Below, in pieces: positions 9,590 to 18,109 of a DNA stretch of 43,928 nucleotides. The stretch is from CAWEEP01 sp963808125. GTDB lineage: Bacteria; Chloroflexota; Dormibacteria; Aeolococcales; Aeolococcaceae. Below the pieces are notes generated by a model, which saw nothing but the letters and a program-made list of their open reading frames with translations, ran no database searches and was not told where the DNA came from. How positions within the stretch are numbered: the first letter of the stretch is position 1; each line of letters begins with the position of its first letter. The stretch lies in contig CAWEEP010000047.1 of NCBI GenBank assembly GCA_963808125.1, forward strand, positions 1 to 43,928, in the 5' to 3' direction. A program made the position numbers and the translations under genes.

Positions 9590-9797
9590 TGTTGAAGCGT
9601 CGGTCGAGGAGACGGTCGACGAGCGCCGAGGCTCCACCCCCGACGTCGACGAGCGGCTCGTCCGGGGTCACCCGGACGCGTCGAGCAAGGCCAGCGACAC
9701 GGCGGGCTGCTCCTGGTACCAGCTCACCTCGGTCGGGCGGTCGCCCAGCGTAGATCTCGTCCCAGTGCCCGGCCACGTCGCCTGCCCCGGTCCCCAT
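9590..9797 (-). pseudogene. Truncated SAM-dependent methyltransferase remnant
   Basis: Only the N-terminal third of a class I methyltransferase is present: GHWDEIYAGRPP, then in a second frame EVSWYQEQPAVSLALLDASG, then LVDVGGGASALVDRLL (the SAM-binding motif I). Similarity stops after about 70 residues and the downstream codons are not methyltransferase. It is divergent from the thioredoxin operon. The 9437-9589 stretch holds nothing else recognisable. This one looks like true gene decay or a deletion rather than just a base error. Confidence 0.6.
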
Positions 9798-9883
9798 CGT
9801 CCGCCGTCCCCGGCCGGCCTTCCGCCCCAGGTCGCTGCCCTCACCGTCAGCGGGCTGGACGCCGGTACCGCGCGGCAGCGGTA

Positions 9884-9919
9884 TATACTCAGGGGGGTGT
9901 GAGATACCCCCAGGGGTAT
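9884..9919 (+). promoter_or_regulatory. Promoter and CsoR/CstR-type operator of the thioredoxin-OsmC operon
   Basis: TATACT (9884-9889) is a good -10 element. Fifteen bases on is a perfect inverted repeat, ATACCCC-CA-GGGGTAT (9904-9919). G/C-rich palindromes bounded by ATAC and GTAT are the known type of site for CsoR-family repressors, and such a repressor is encoded in the same operon (11,387). A partial second site (ATACTCAGGGGGGTGT, 9885-9900) overlaps the -10. The palindrome lies just after the expected transcription start and before the ribosome site of the first gene. Confidence 0.72.
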
Positions 9920-9934
9920 GTAGTCGAGGGGACC

Positions 9935-10313
9935 ATGTCCACGATCGCACTGAGCGGAAGCACTTTCTCGCAGACGGTGGCCAAGGACGGCATGGTCCTG
10001 GTTGACTTCTGGGCGGCCTGGTGCGGGCCGTGCCGCGCCTTCGCCCCCGTCTTTGGGGCGGCGGCGGCGGAGCACCCGGACATCGTGTTCGGCAAGGTCG
10101 ACACCGAGTCCGAAACCGGCTCTGGCGAGGTCGCTCGACATCATGTCCATCCCGACCCTGATGGCCTTCCGCGACGGAATCCTGGTCTTCTCGCAGCCGG
10201 GGGCGCTTCCTGCACCGGCCCTCGCCAAGCTGATCGCGGCCGTCCGGGATCTGGACATGGATGCGGTGCGCGCCGACGTTGTGGCTGCCGAGACATCCGC
10301 CGAGATGGCATGA
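9935..10313 (+). CDS. Thioredoxin, one frameshift
   Basis: Thiol-disulfide carrier of the cytoplasm. The active site is VDFWAAWCGPCRAFAPVF near residues 27-44, with the classical WCGPC. A frame change near 10,110 is followed by LDIMSIPTLMAFRDG, which holds the conserved cis-Pro (SIPT), and the normal C-terminal helix. About 125 residues. Start ATG 9935 with GAGGGGAC just upstream. First gene of the CsoR/CstR-controlled operon; its stop overlaps the osmC start (ATGA). In this setting it may reduce protein persulfides, which is inference. Confidence 0.9.
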
Positions 10314-10744
10314 GCGAGGACGTCGAGACGATCCGCCGGCTGCGGGTTGACTATGAGGCCGGGGACCGCTTCCACATCGCTGTCCGCCAGCACACTTTGA
10401 GCGTCGATCAGCCGGAAGCAGAAGGTGGTGAGGACTTGGCGCCCACCCCCACCGAGCTCTTCGTCGCCAGCCTCGCCTCGTGTGTGGCCTTCTACGCGCG
10501 GCGGTACCTCTCTCGCCACGGCCTGCCCGTGGAGGGTCTTTCCGTCACCGCGGACTTCAGGATGGCCTCTCACCCGGCTCGGGTGGGCGACGTCACCCTT
10601 CAGGTGCAGGCCCCGGCCGAGCTGGCGCCAGCGCAGCAGTCGGCCCTCCTGGCCGTCGCCGCGCACTGCACCGTCCACAGCACGCTGCTCCACCCCCCGG
10701 AGGTTCGCATCGAGCTGGCCACGCTGACCCGGGACGCGGCATGA
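10310..10744 (+). CDS. OsmC/Ohr family thiol peroxidase-like protein
   Basis: OsmC-fold protein of 144 residues, expected to act as a dimer on organic hydroperoxides or on related thiol substrates. Two conserved cysteines are visible: LASCVAFYARRYL (about residue 62) and AAHCTVHSTL (about residue 122), at the positions of the peroxidatic and resolving Cys. The PTPTELFVASLASC stretch is the family signature helix. ATGA overlaps on both sides tie it to the thioredoxin and methyltransferase genes. OsmC proteins of this kind are common in Actinobacteria beside thioredoxin or rhodanese genes. Confidence 0.88.
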   Translation: MSEDVETIRRLRVDYEAGDRFHIAVRQHTLSVDQPEAEGGEDLAPTPTELFVASLASCVAFYARRYLSRHGLPVEGLSVTADFRMASHPARVGDVTLQVQAPAELAPAQQSALLAVAAHCTVHSTLLHPPEVRIELATLTRDAA

Positions 10745-11397
10745 GCGGTCCCGCCGACTGGGATGCCCGCTACCGCGAGAGCGACCGCTTGTGGCCTGCT
10801 GCTCCCAATCTCTGGGTGGCTGAGGAGCTGGCTGGGCTGCCACAGGGCCGCGCCCTGGACCTGGGCGCGGGAGAGGGACGGCACGCGCTCTGGCTGGCCC
10901 GGATGGGATGGTCGGTCGTGGCGGTCGACTTCGCCGCGGTGGGTCTGGACCGCGGGCGCGCCATCGCCGGGGAGGAGCCGGAGTTCGGTGGGCGGATCCA
11001 GTGGGTGGCTGCGGACCTGCGCACCTTCGTTCCAGAGGCGCAGGGCTTCGATCTGGTCCTGCTCTCCTACATCCACCTGCCACCTGGTGAACGGGCCAGC
11101 CTGCTGCGCAGGGCGGCCGCGGGGCTGGCGGCGGGGGGCACCCTGCTGGTCGTGGGCCATGCCACGCGCAACGCGGCCGGCGGGGTGGGCGGGCCGGCGG
11201 ATGTCGCAGTGCTCTTCGAACCGGGCGATGTCGTCGCCGACCTGCGTGACGGCGGCCTCAGCATCGAGGTGGCGGAGGAGCGGTTGCGTCCGGTCGACGG
11301 CAGCGAGGGTCCAGCCGTCGACACGGTGGTCAGAGCCCGGAGCGGGCGACGCCCCACCGAGTCGCCCCGCCCCAGAGGAGGTCACCATGCAGCTTGA
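10741..11397 (+). CDS. Class I SAM-dependent methyltransferase
   Basis: Cytoplasmic methyltransferase of about 218 residues. The opening WDARYRESDRLWPAAPN (TehB/thiopurine-like) leads to motif I ALDLGAGEGRHALWLARMGWSVVAVDFA, with the acidic residue ending strand 2, then motif II-like WVAADLRTF and motif IV DLVLLSYIHLPP. Proteins of this type methylate small molecules, among them thiols, selenite or tellurite. A methylation of a reactive sulfur compound would fit the neighbours but is inference. ATGA overlap with the OsmC gene; its end overlaps the csoR-like start by 11 bases. Confidence 0.85.
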   Translation: MSGPADWDARYRESDRLWPAAPNLWVAEELAGLPQGRALDLGAGEGRHALWLARMGWSVVAVDFAAVGLDRGRAIAGEEPEFGGRIQWVAADLRTFVPEAQGFDLVLLSYIHLPPGERASLLRRAAAGLAAGGTLLVVGHATRNAAGGVGGPADVAVLFEPGDVVADLRDGGLSIEVAEERLRPVDGSEGPAVDTVVRARSGRRPTESPRPRGGHHAA

Positions 11398-11656
11398 GGA
11401 GACAGCGCTCACCGAGGTGCTCAAGCGGCTGCGGCGGGCCGAGGGCCAGCTCGGCGGGGTCATCCGCATGATCGAGAGCGGCCGTGACTGCGCCGACGTC
11501 GTCACCCAGCTGGCCGCAGTCTCCCGTGCCCTCGATCGAGCCGGATTCCGGCTGATCGCCTGCGGGCTTCAGCAGTGCGTGATCGCCCGCGAGGGAGGGG
11601 CGGTGGCCACGGTTGACGAGGCGCAGCTGGAGAAGCTGTTCCTCTCTCTGGCCTGA
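11387..11656 (+). CDS. CsoR/FrmR/RcnR-family regulator, probably a CstR-type persulfide sensor
   Basis: All-helical tetrameric repressor of 89 residues (KRLRRAEGQLGGVIRMIESGRDCADVV...). Copper-sensing CsoR proteins use Cys-His-Cys ligands, the last two as HxxxC. Here the first Cys (RDC, near residue 36) and the last (LQQC, near 65) are kept, but the His position is Gly (CGLQQC, with an extra Cys one place before). Loss of the His with both Cys kept is the hallmark of CstR, which forms di- to tetrasulfide bridges with persulfides. The surrounding thioredoxin and OsmC genes agree. Strong Shine-Dalgarno GAGGAGGT. It likely represses its own operon through 9904-9919. Confidence 0.82.
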   Translation: MQLEETALTEVLKRLRRAEGQLGGVIRMIESGRDCADVVTQLAAVSRALDRAGFRLIACGLQQCVIAREGGAVATVDEAQLEKLFLSLA

Positions 11657-11675
11657 GCGCGGTGCGGTTCGTCGC

Positions 11676-12002
11676 ATGGTGATCTGCCTGGCCCTGGCCG
11701 GCGACGGCACCGTCGACCCTCGCTGGGGACGTGCGCACAGGGTGGCGGTCGCTGGGGCCGCAGGCGGCGCAATCACTGACTGGGAGGTATTCGACGTGTC
11801 GTGGGATACGCTCCACGACACCGGCCCCGAAGGCTCCCACCACGCACGGGTCGCCCGTTTTCTCATCGAGCACCGTGTCGACGCCGTGCTGGCCCATCAC
11901 ATGGGCGGGGGCATGGCCCAGATGCTGGAGAAGATGGACGTCACCGTCCGGCTCGGGGTCGTCGGGGATGCCCGACAGGCGGTGGGGTCTGCCGCGTCGT
12001 GA
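11676..12002 (+). CDS. NifX/NifB-type FeMo-cofactor-binding domain protein
   Basis: Single-domain protein of the dinitrogenase iron-molybdenum cofactor biosynthesis family, about 108 residues: CLALAGDGTVDPRWGRAHRVAVA, then VDAVLAHHMGGGMAQMLEKMDVTVRLG. The GRA and GGGMAQML positions fit the family. Such stand-alone proteins occur in many non-nitrogen-fixing bacteria and may carry Fe-S or metal-sulfur units; no other nif gene is here. Last gene of the operon, 19 bases after the regulator. Start ATG 11676 lacks a good Shine-Dalgarno, as expected with translational coupling. Confidence 0.78.
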   Translation: MVICLALAGDGTVDPRWGRAHRVAVAGAAGGAITDWEVFDVSWDTLHDTGPEGSHHARVARFLIEHRVDAVLAHHMGGGMAQMLEKMDVTVRLGVVGDARQAVGSAAS

Positions 12003-12017
12003 CGCGGCGCCGGCGTC
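12001..12017. terminator. Weak candidate terminator hairpin between convergent operons
   Basis: GACGC (12,001-12,005) and GCGTC (12,013-12,017) form a short stem that starts in the stop codon of the NifX-like gene, 67 bases before the end of the convergent hdrB-like gene. No T-run follows. The remaining 12,018-12,083 shows no other strong structure. Confidence 0.3.
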
Positions 12018-12083
12018 TGTGCGCGGTGCCGACACGGTTAGTCGCTGTGGCCACAGAATCGGCGTCCAGGACGCTGTCCGAGG

Positions 12084-13082
12084 TTACAGCGCCGGTCTGG
12101 CTGGTCCCACCGCCGCGACGCCACCGTCCGCAACGGCCTCGATGAGGCGATCCGAAATGTCGCGGAGGCGGATCGTCCCGCCCGCGGCCTTGCGCAGGTT
12201 CACCAGGCAGATGGGACACATGGTGACGCAGTCCGGGGCCGCCGCTCGCAGCTGCGCGACCCGCTTGACGGCGATTGCGGCCGCCGTGGCCGGGAACAGC
12301 GATTCCGCGGGACCGCCACAGCACCAGGTCCACTGACCCGCGTTCTCCGGTTCGGCCACGGTGAGGCCGACCGATGCGAGCAGCCGGCGCGGCTCGTCGA
12401 CGATCCCCTCGTAGCGGGCGTAGACGCAGGAGTTGTGGATGGCGACCGTCCCGCTCAGGGGGACGCCCACCGGCAGGCCGCGCTCCGCCAGCACCTCGAG
12501 GTAGCTGCGTACGCGCACGTCGTACTCATCCACCAGCTTCGGGTAGACGGTGCGCAGCATCGTCGTGGTGTGGGGGTCGAGGGTGATCACCTCGCGAACA
12601 CCGTGCTTGCGGAGGATCCCGGCAACCCGGCGAGCGTGGGCCGCGACCGCCTCGTCCGCGCCCAGGTCGTGGGCCAGGGCGCCGCTGTACAGGTCGTCCT
12701 CGTAGAGGTAGCCGAAGGCGACCCCGGCTCGCTGGAGGAGGCGCGCCACGTTGGTGGGCACACGGTCGTACTCAGCCCTTTCCGACGCCCTCGGCCTGGC
12801 CACGATGGCGACACCGTTGACCAGCCGGTTGGCGCGGCGGGCCACACCGCTGAAGCGGGCGAGCGGCGACGCGCCGAGCCGCTGCTCGAGAGTGACCAGT
12901 CGCTCGATGTACGGGATCAGCTGGTACATCTGCCCGGTGTAGAGCACCGTCTCGCCGCCGCGGGGAATGCCGAGGTTGCGGGCCCAGGCGGTGGCCCGGC
13001 GAGCTGGGATGGGCAGCACCGAGCCACGCAGTCGCAGGTTGTCGGAGAGGATCCCCACCACGTCGCGGACCGGGAGCGGCAT
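12084..13082 (-). CDS. HdrB/DsrK-like cysteine-rich (CCG-domain) oxidoreductase subunit
   Basis: About 332 residues. The C-terminal half has one complete cysteine-rich CCG signature: Cys in HNSCVYAR, the CCGG in WTWCCGGPAESLF, Cys in PDCVTMCPICL. In heterodisulfide reductases this binds the non-cubane 4Fe-4S cluster where disulfides or persulfides are cleaved. The N-terminal half (GETVLYTGQMYQLIPYIERL) resembles the first CCG domain, but its cysteines are missing, so only one catalytic cluster is expected. Last gene of the nine-gene operon; its ATG overlaps the hdrC-like stop. No frameshift. HdrB, HdrD, DsrK and GlpC share this domain; context decides for an Hdr-like role. Confidence 0.86.
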   Translation of the reverse strand: MPLPVRDVVGILSDNLRLRGSVLPIPARRATAWARNLGIPRGGETVLYTGQMYQLIPYIERLVTLEQRLGASPLARFSGVARRANRLVNGVAIVARPRASERAEYDRVPTNVARLLQRAGVAFGYLYEDDLYSGALAHDLGADEAVAAHARRVAGILRKHGVREVITLDPHTTTMLRTVYPKLVDEYDVRVRSYLEVLAERGLPVGVPLSGTVAIHNSCVYARYEGIVDEPRRLLASVGLTVAEPENAGQWTWCCGGPAESLFPATAAAIAVKRVAQLRAAAPDCVTMCPICLVNLRKAAGGTIRLRDISDRLIEAVADGGVAAVGPARPAL

Positions 13083-13381
13083 CAGGACCCCTCGTGGAGG
13101 AGCCAGTGACGGAGCACGCGCATGTTCTCAGTGATGTGCACCCCGGCCGGACAATTCGCCTCGCAGGCCCGGCAGAGAAGGCAGGAGAAGATGGGTCCGC
13201 TCGCGTCGTGGACCCGGTCCTCGAGACCGAGCAGCGCATAGCGGAAAAGGCGGCGGGGGAGCAGGTCGATGCCGAGTGGGCAGGCCGCGCTGCAGACCCC
13301 GCAGTTCATGCAGGCCTCGGCGTCGAAGGGCCCGATCGCCTCCAGCTGGCGGACCATGCCGGCGCTGGCCACCGCCGTCAT
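13082..13381 (-). CDS. HdrC-like 4Fe-4S ferredoxin subunit
   Basis: 99-residue iron-sulfur protein with two 4Fe-4S motifs: CMNCGVCSAACPLGID (residues about 24-39) and CLLCRACEANCPAGVH (about 67-82). In HdrABC complexes HdrC passes electrons between the FAD subunit HdrA and the catalytic HdrB. The hydrophobic pattern shows no membrane segment, so it is a soluble subunit, unlike DsrM/QmoC-type partners. ATGA overlaps join it to both neighbours. Confidence 0.9.
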   Translation of the reverse strand: MTAVASAGMVRQLEAIGPFDAEACMNCGVCSAACPLGIDLLPRRLFRYALLGLEDRVHDASGPIFSCLLCRACEANCPAGVHITENMRVLRHWLLHEGS

Positions 13382-13614
13382 GGCCGTCTCACGGCCGCGT
13401 AGCGGTAGTGACCATCGTCGCTCACGCCCTTCTCCTCGGCGACGTAGCCGTACTTGCGCAGGCCCATCGTCCAGACCATCACCTCGTCCTCGGGGAACCC
13501 GCTCCGCCCCGCCAGCTCAGGCACCGTGAGGGGTCCCGCGTCGAAGAGCATCTCCACCAGACGGCCGCGGACGAGCAGCTCCTCGCGGATCACCTCGCGG
13601 AGGTCGCGGCTCAT
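13378..13614 (-). CDS. Small winged-helix-like protein inside the hdr operon
   Basis: 78 residues: SRDLREVIREELLVRGRLVEMLFDAGPLTVPELAGR and so on, ending YGYVAEEKGVSDDGHYRYAAVRRP. The pattern (helix, then PLTVPELAGRSGFPEDEVMVWTMGLRKYGYV) is a helix-turn-helix followed by a wing-like strand pair. It overlaps the hdrA-like and hdrC-like genes by ATGA, so it is made together with the complex. It could be a regulator, or a small assembly or structural subunit that has reused a winged-helix fold. I do not recognise a named family. Confidence 0.7.
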   Translation of the reverse strand: MSRDLREVIREELLVRGRLVEMLFDAGPLTVPELAGRSGFPEDEVMVWTMGLRKYGYVAEEKGVSDDGHYRYAAVRRP

Positions 13615-16600
13615 CCGGCCACCCCCACCAGCAGGCCGTCGATCATCGCCCGGACCTGGGCGTCGGTGTACCCCCGCAGGTCGATGGCGTCGGCGGCGCA
13701 GACGGGGGCGCAGCCGCCGCAGCCCTTGCAGCCGGCGACGTCGATGACCGCGGTACGAGCGCCGGCCTGGGTGGCGGTCCCGGTTTCTGCCGCCGCCCCG
13801 TCCGCCGCCACCAGGCTGATAGCGCCAAACGGGCAGGCGTCGACGCACACGCCGCAGCCCGTGCAGGCCGATGCGTTCACGACGGCGACCTGGGGGTCGA
13901 GCTCGGCGACGCCGCGCTTGAGCACCGCCGCCGCCTGGGTGACCGCCGCGAGCCCGGAGGCGACGCTCTCCGCGACGGACTTCGGAGCCTGGCAGGCGCC
14001 GGCGATCAGCACCCCGTCGACCACTGTCTCGACCGGACGCAGCTTGGGATGGATCTCGTTGAAGAACCCGTCCCTGCCGATCGGCAGCTTGAGGGTGCCG
14101 ATCAGCTCCGGGTTCTTGCGCGCCACCATGCCGGTGACCAGGACGACCAGGTCGGCGGCGACGATGATCTCCTCGCCGGCGGTGAGCAGGTCGCGGACGG
14201 TCACCCGCAGGCCGTCGCCGTCGCGGCTGACCGAGGGTGGCTGGTCATCGGCGAATTTCAGGTAGAGGGAGCCGCGCCGGCGGGACTCGGTGAGCATGGC
14301 CTCGTTCTTGCCGTAGGTGCGGAGGTCGCGGTAGAGGTGGTACTGGCGGATCTCCTTCCCCGATCGGCGGCGAGCAGCGCACTGTGGACCGCGGCGCTGC
14401 AGCAGAAGCGGGAGCAGTAGGAGTGCTCCTCACCGCGGCTGCCGACACAGTAGATGTAGGCGATCGTGCGGACGGGACGGCCCTCGTGCGTGATCGGTCC
14501 GTCGCTCTCTTTGAGCAGCGACGTGAACTCCGGCAGGGTGAGCACCCCGGAGATGCCGTAGCCGAACTCGCCGGCAGCGGGCTCGTAACTGTCGAAGCCG
14601 GTGGTCACGATGATCTGCCCGACGGAGAAGGTGATCGGCTCTGCCTCGGTGCGGATCGTGACCTGGTAGTCGCCGTAGGTGCCCGACTTGGCGACCAGCT
14701 CGGCGCCCGTGAGCACGGTGATCGCCTCCCGGCGCCGGATCTCCCCGTCCAGGCGCAACGCCAGGGCGCCGCCGTCCGCACCGTGGGGGTAGGTGGTTCC
14801 CAGGCGGCCCACTTGGCCTCCGAGGCGCGGCGCCCGCTCGACCAGGACGACCTGGAGGCCGACGTCGGCCAGGCCGACCGCCGCGCGCATCCCGGCGACG
14901 CCGCCGCCGACGACCAGGACCCGGGGCACCGTCTCCACAGCGGTTGGCTCCAGCGGCTCGGAGAGCCGGGTGTGGGCGATGCCCGCGCGGACCAGGCGGA
15001 GCGCCTTGCGGGTGGCACCGTCGCGGTCGTCGGTGTGGGTCCACGAGCACTGCTCGCGGATGTTCACCTGCGTGTACTCGTAGGGGTTGAGCCCCGCCCG
15101 CCGGGCCACGCCGCGGAAGGTGAGGGTGTGCAGCTTGGGCGAGCAGGACGCCACCACCATGCCGTCGAGCTGGTCCTCGGCGATGTCCTGGGCGATCTCC
15201 TGCTGGGTGGCGTCCGAGCAGGTGAACATGGCGTCCCGCGCGACCACCACGTCGGCGTCGCCCTTGACGGCGGCGACGACCTGCTCGACGTCGACATAGT
15301 CGGAGATGTTGCCGCCGCAGTGGCAGACGTAGACACCGATCCGGCGTCTGCCGGACTGGCGCCGGGGTCGGTGCGCCTTCCCGAGGGGAGCGGGGCGGTG
15401 GTCATGCCGGTACCTGCGCTCGAGCTGAGCCGCCGCCTGGGCCACCGCGGCGCCGGAGTGGAGGATCGATTCCGGGATGTCGCGTGCCCCGGAGGCGGCG
15501 CCCGCCACGAAGACGCCGGGGATGCTGGTGGCGCCGGGGTTGAGGTCCTCGTCGACCTCCGCCACGTAGCCGTGCTGATCCAGGGTCAGGGCCCCGCCAG
15601 CGAAGGGGTGGGCCGCCTCGGGGTTGGCCTGCACGCCGACGGCGAGGACGACGAGGTCGTACTCGGCCTCCGCGATCACCCCGCCGCCGTCGATGTCCTC
15701 GTAGCGGAGGATCAGGTCGCCGTTCTCCTTCTCACTGATGCCGGCCACCCGGCCCTTGACGAAGGTGGTGCCCATGCCCCTGGCCTGCTCGAAGAACTCG
15801 TCGTAGCCCTTGCCGGCGGCCCGGATGTCGATGTAGTGGACGGTGACGTCGGCCAGCGGGAGAGCGCCCATGATCAGCTGGTTCTGCTTCAGCGAGTACA
15901 TGCAGCAGAACTTGGAGCACAGCGGGTTGCCCACCGTCTGGTCGCGCGAGCCGGTGCACATCACGTAGGCGATGCGCTCGGGCACCCTGCCGTCGCCCGG
16001 CCGGAGAACGGTGTTATAGGGGCGGGTTGGGGCCAGCAGCCTCTCCATCTGGGTACCGGTGATGACGTTCTTGAACCGGCCCCACCCGTACTGCGGCTTG
16101 AGGTCGGCGGGAAACAGCCGGTAGCCCGTCGACACCACCACCGCGCGGACCTCGACCTCCAGGTTCTGCGGCCGCATGGCCAGGTCGATGGCGTCCGCCG
16201 GGCAGGCGGAGAGGCACTGGTGGCACTCGGAGCAGACTCCGCAGTCGAGGCACCGGCCGGTGGCCTGACGTGCCTCGATCTCCGTGAGCGCCGGCTCGAG
16301 CTCGGCGAAATCGGTGGGGCTCGCCACCAGTCGCAAGGTGCCGTCCAGGGGCTCCCGGCGGCTGTGGCTGCGCTGGCGGGCGAGCACCTCCGCCGGGTCG
16401 ACGACCGGCAGCGGCGCGTCGAATCCGGTGAGGGGAAGGCCGCGCACGAAGCGGTCGATCATGTGGGCGGCGCGCCGGCCGTGTCCTACGGCCTCGGCGA
16501 TGGTCTTCGGCCCGGTCACCGCGTCGCCGGCGGCGAAGACCCAGGGGAGCGCCGTCTGCAGCGTGGTGGGGTCAGCCTGGAGCGCCCGCGCCCCGGTGGG

Positions 16601-18104
16601 GGAGAGGAGGGGGAAGGCGGCGGTGTCGGCTCCCATCCCGACGGCGACGACGGCCATGTCGCAGCCCAGCTCGTCGCGGGTGGTGTCGTCGTAGCGGGGC
16701 AGGAACCGTCCCATCTCGTCGAGCACCGATGTGCAGCGCTTGAGCAGGATGGCCTCGACGGACGCATCGCCGCGGAACCCGGCGATGCCCCAGCCATCGT
16801 GAAGCTGGACGCCCTCGTCCAGGGCCTCAGCGACCTCCCAGGCGTAGGCGGGCATCTCGCCGCGCCGCTCCAGGCAGACCATGTGCACCGCAGTCGCGCC
16901 CAGGCGGCGGGCACTCCGCGCCGCGTCGATGGCGACGTTGCCGCCGCCGACGACCACCACCACCTTGCCGGTGAGGTCGGGCGCGTGACCGAGCCGGATG
17001 TCGCGGAGGAAGTCGAGGGCCGCGCGCACGCCGCCGAGGTCCTCCTCGCCGGGGACGCGGAGCCGGGCCGGTTGCGGTGTCCCAGTCGCCACCAGCACCG
17101 CGTCGAACCCCTGCCGGCGCAGCTCCTCGAGGTCGTCGACCCGCTTCCCGGTGACGATCTCGACCCCGAGGCCGGTGACGTTGGCCACGTCGCGTTCGAC
17201 CACCTCGGCGGGCAGACGGTACGCGGGGATGGAGAGGCGGGGCGCGCCGCCCGCTGCGGGCGCGGCCTCCAAGACCCGGACCGAGTACCCGCGCCGCGCC
17301 AGCTGCCAGGCGGCGGTGAGCCCCGCCGGTCCGGAGCCGACCACCGCCACGCGCTTGCCGTTGGGGGCGGGCCTCTCCGACCCAGGCGGGTCGGTGAGCG
17401 CGTAGTGGGTGTCGGCGATGAAGCGCTTCAGCCGCCGGATCGCCACCGGGCCCTCGAGGAGGCTCCGAGTGCAGTCCGCCTCGCAGGGGGCGTAGCAGGC
17501 GCGTCCCAACGTGCCCACCAGCGGGGTCGTCTCGGCCACCAGCGAGAAGGCCTCCTCGTACCTCGCCGCTCCGCACCAGGGAGACGTATCCGTGGGCCTT
17601 GATCCCGGCTGGGCAGGTGTAGGTGCACGGGGAGGTGCCGGGTCTCTCCACCAGGGCCTTCTGGGGGATGGCCTGGGGGAAGGGGATGTAGGCGGCCCGC
17701 CGCGAGACCATCTCGCCGTTGAACTGGTCCGGGACGGCCACCGTGCAGGCCGTCTCGCAGAGCCGGCAGCCGGTGCAGAGCTGCTCGTCGACGAAGCGCG
17801 CGGACCGGTGCACGGTCACCTGGAAGCCCTGCTCGGCGTCACCGCGGACGCTCTCCACCACCGACTGGGTGAGCACGGTCACCTTGGGATGGTGGGCGGT
17901 CGCCGCCATCTTCGGAGTGGAGATGCAGCTGGCGCAGTCGAGGGTGGGGAAGACCTTGCTGAGCAGGATCATCTTGCCCCCGATCGACGGCTCCTTCTCG
18001 ACCAGGAGCACACGGTGGCCCATGTCGCCGAGCTTCACCGCGGCTTCCATGCCGCCGATCCCGCTGCCGATGACCAGCGCGTCGTAGGCGGGCGAGACCT
18101 CCAT
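13611..18104 (-). CDS. Giant HdrA-GltD-HdrA fusion flavoprotein, two frameshifts
   Basis: About 1,498 residues. Order of parts: (1) HdrA-type FAD domain, GSGIGG at residues 13-18, and the HdrA cluster motif DCASCISTPKM with Cys57/Cys60; (2) 4Fe-4S CTGCRLCETAC at 110-120; (3) a GltD/NfnB-type module with CYAPCEADC, VVGSGPAGLTAAWQLARRGY (FAD) and VVVVGGGNVAIDAARSARRLGA (NAD(P)H); (4) Cys-rich CLDCGVCSECHQCLSACP and an HdrA middle region (CSKFCCMYSLKQNQL); (5) a second HdrA, beginning VYVCHCGGNISDYVDVEQVV, with its own FAD site VVGGGVAGMRAAVGLADVGL; (6) a C-terminal pair of 4Fe-4S motifs (CTGCGVCVDACPFGA, CKGCGGCAPVCAADA). HdrA proteins can bifurcate electrons. Frame changes near 17,560 and 14,360 are probably errors, since similarity continues across both. 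Confidence 0.9.
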
Positions 18105-18109
18105 TCCAG

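Noticed and set aside
14355..17565. Programmed frameshifting in the HdrA gene
   Set aside because: The break sites do not show a slippery heptamer with a downstream structure, and similar breaks occur in many unrelated genes here.
14384..17602. A 1,072-codon open frame on the plus strand
   Set aside because: It is the antisense of the HdrA-GltD-HdrA gene. Its composition is Gly/Asp/Val/His-rich without motifs, while the minus strand has clear FAD and Fe-S signatures.
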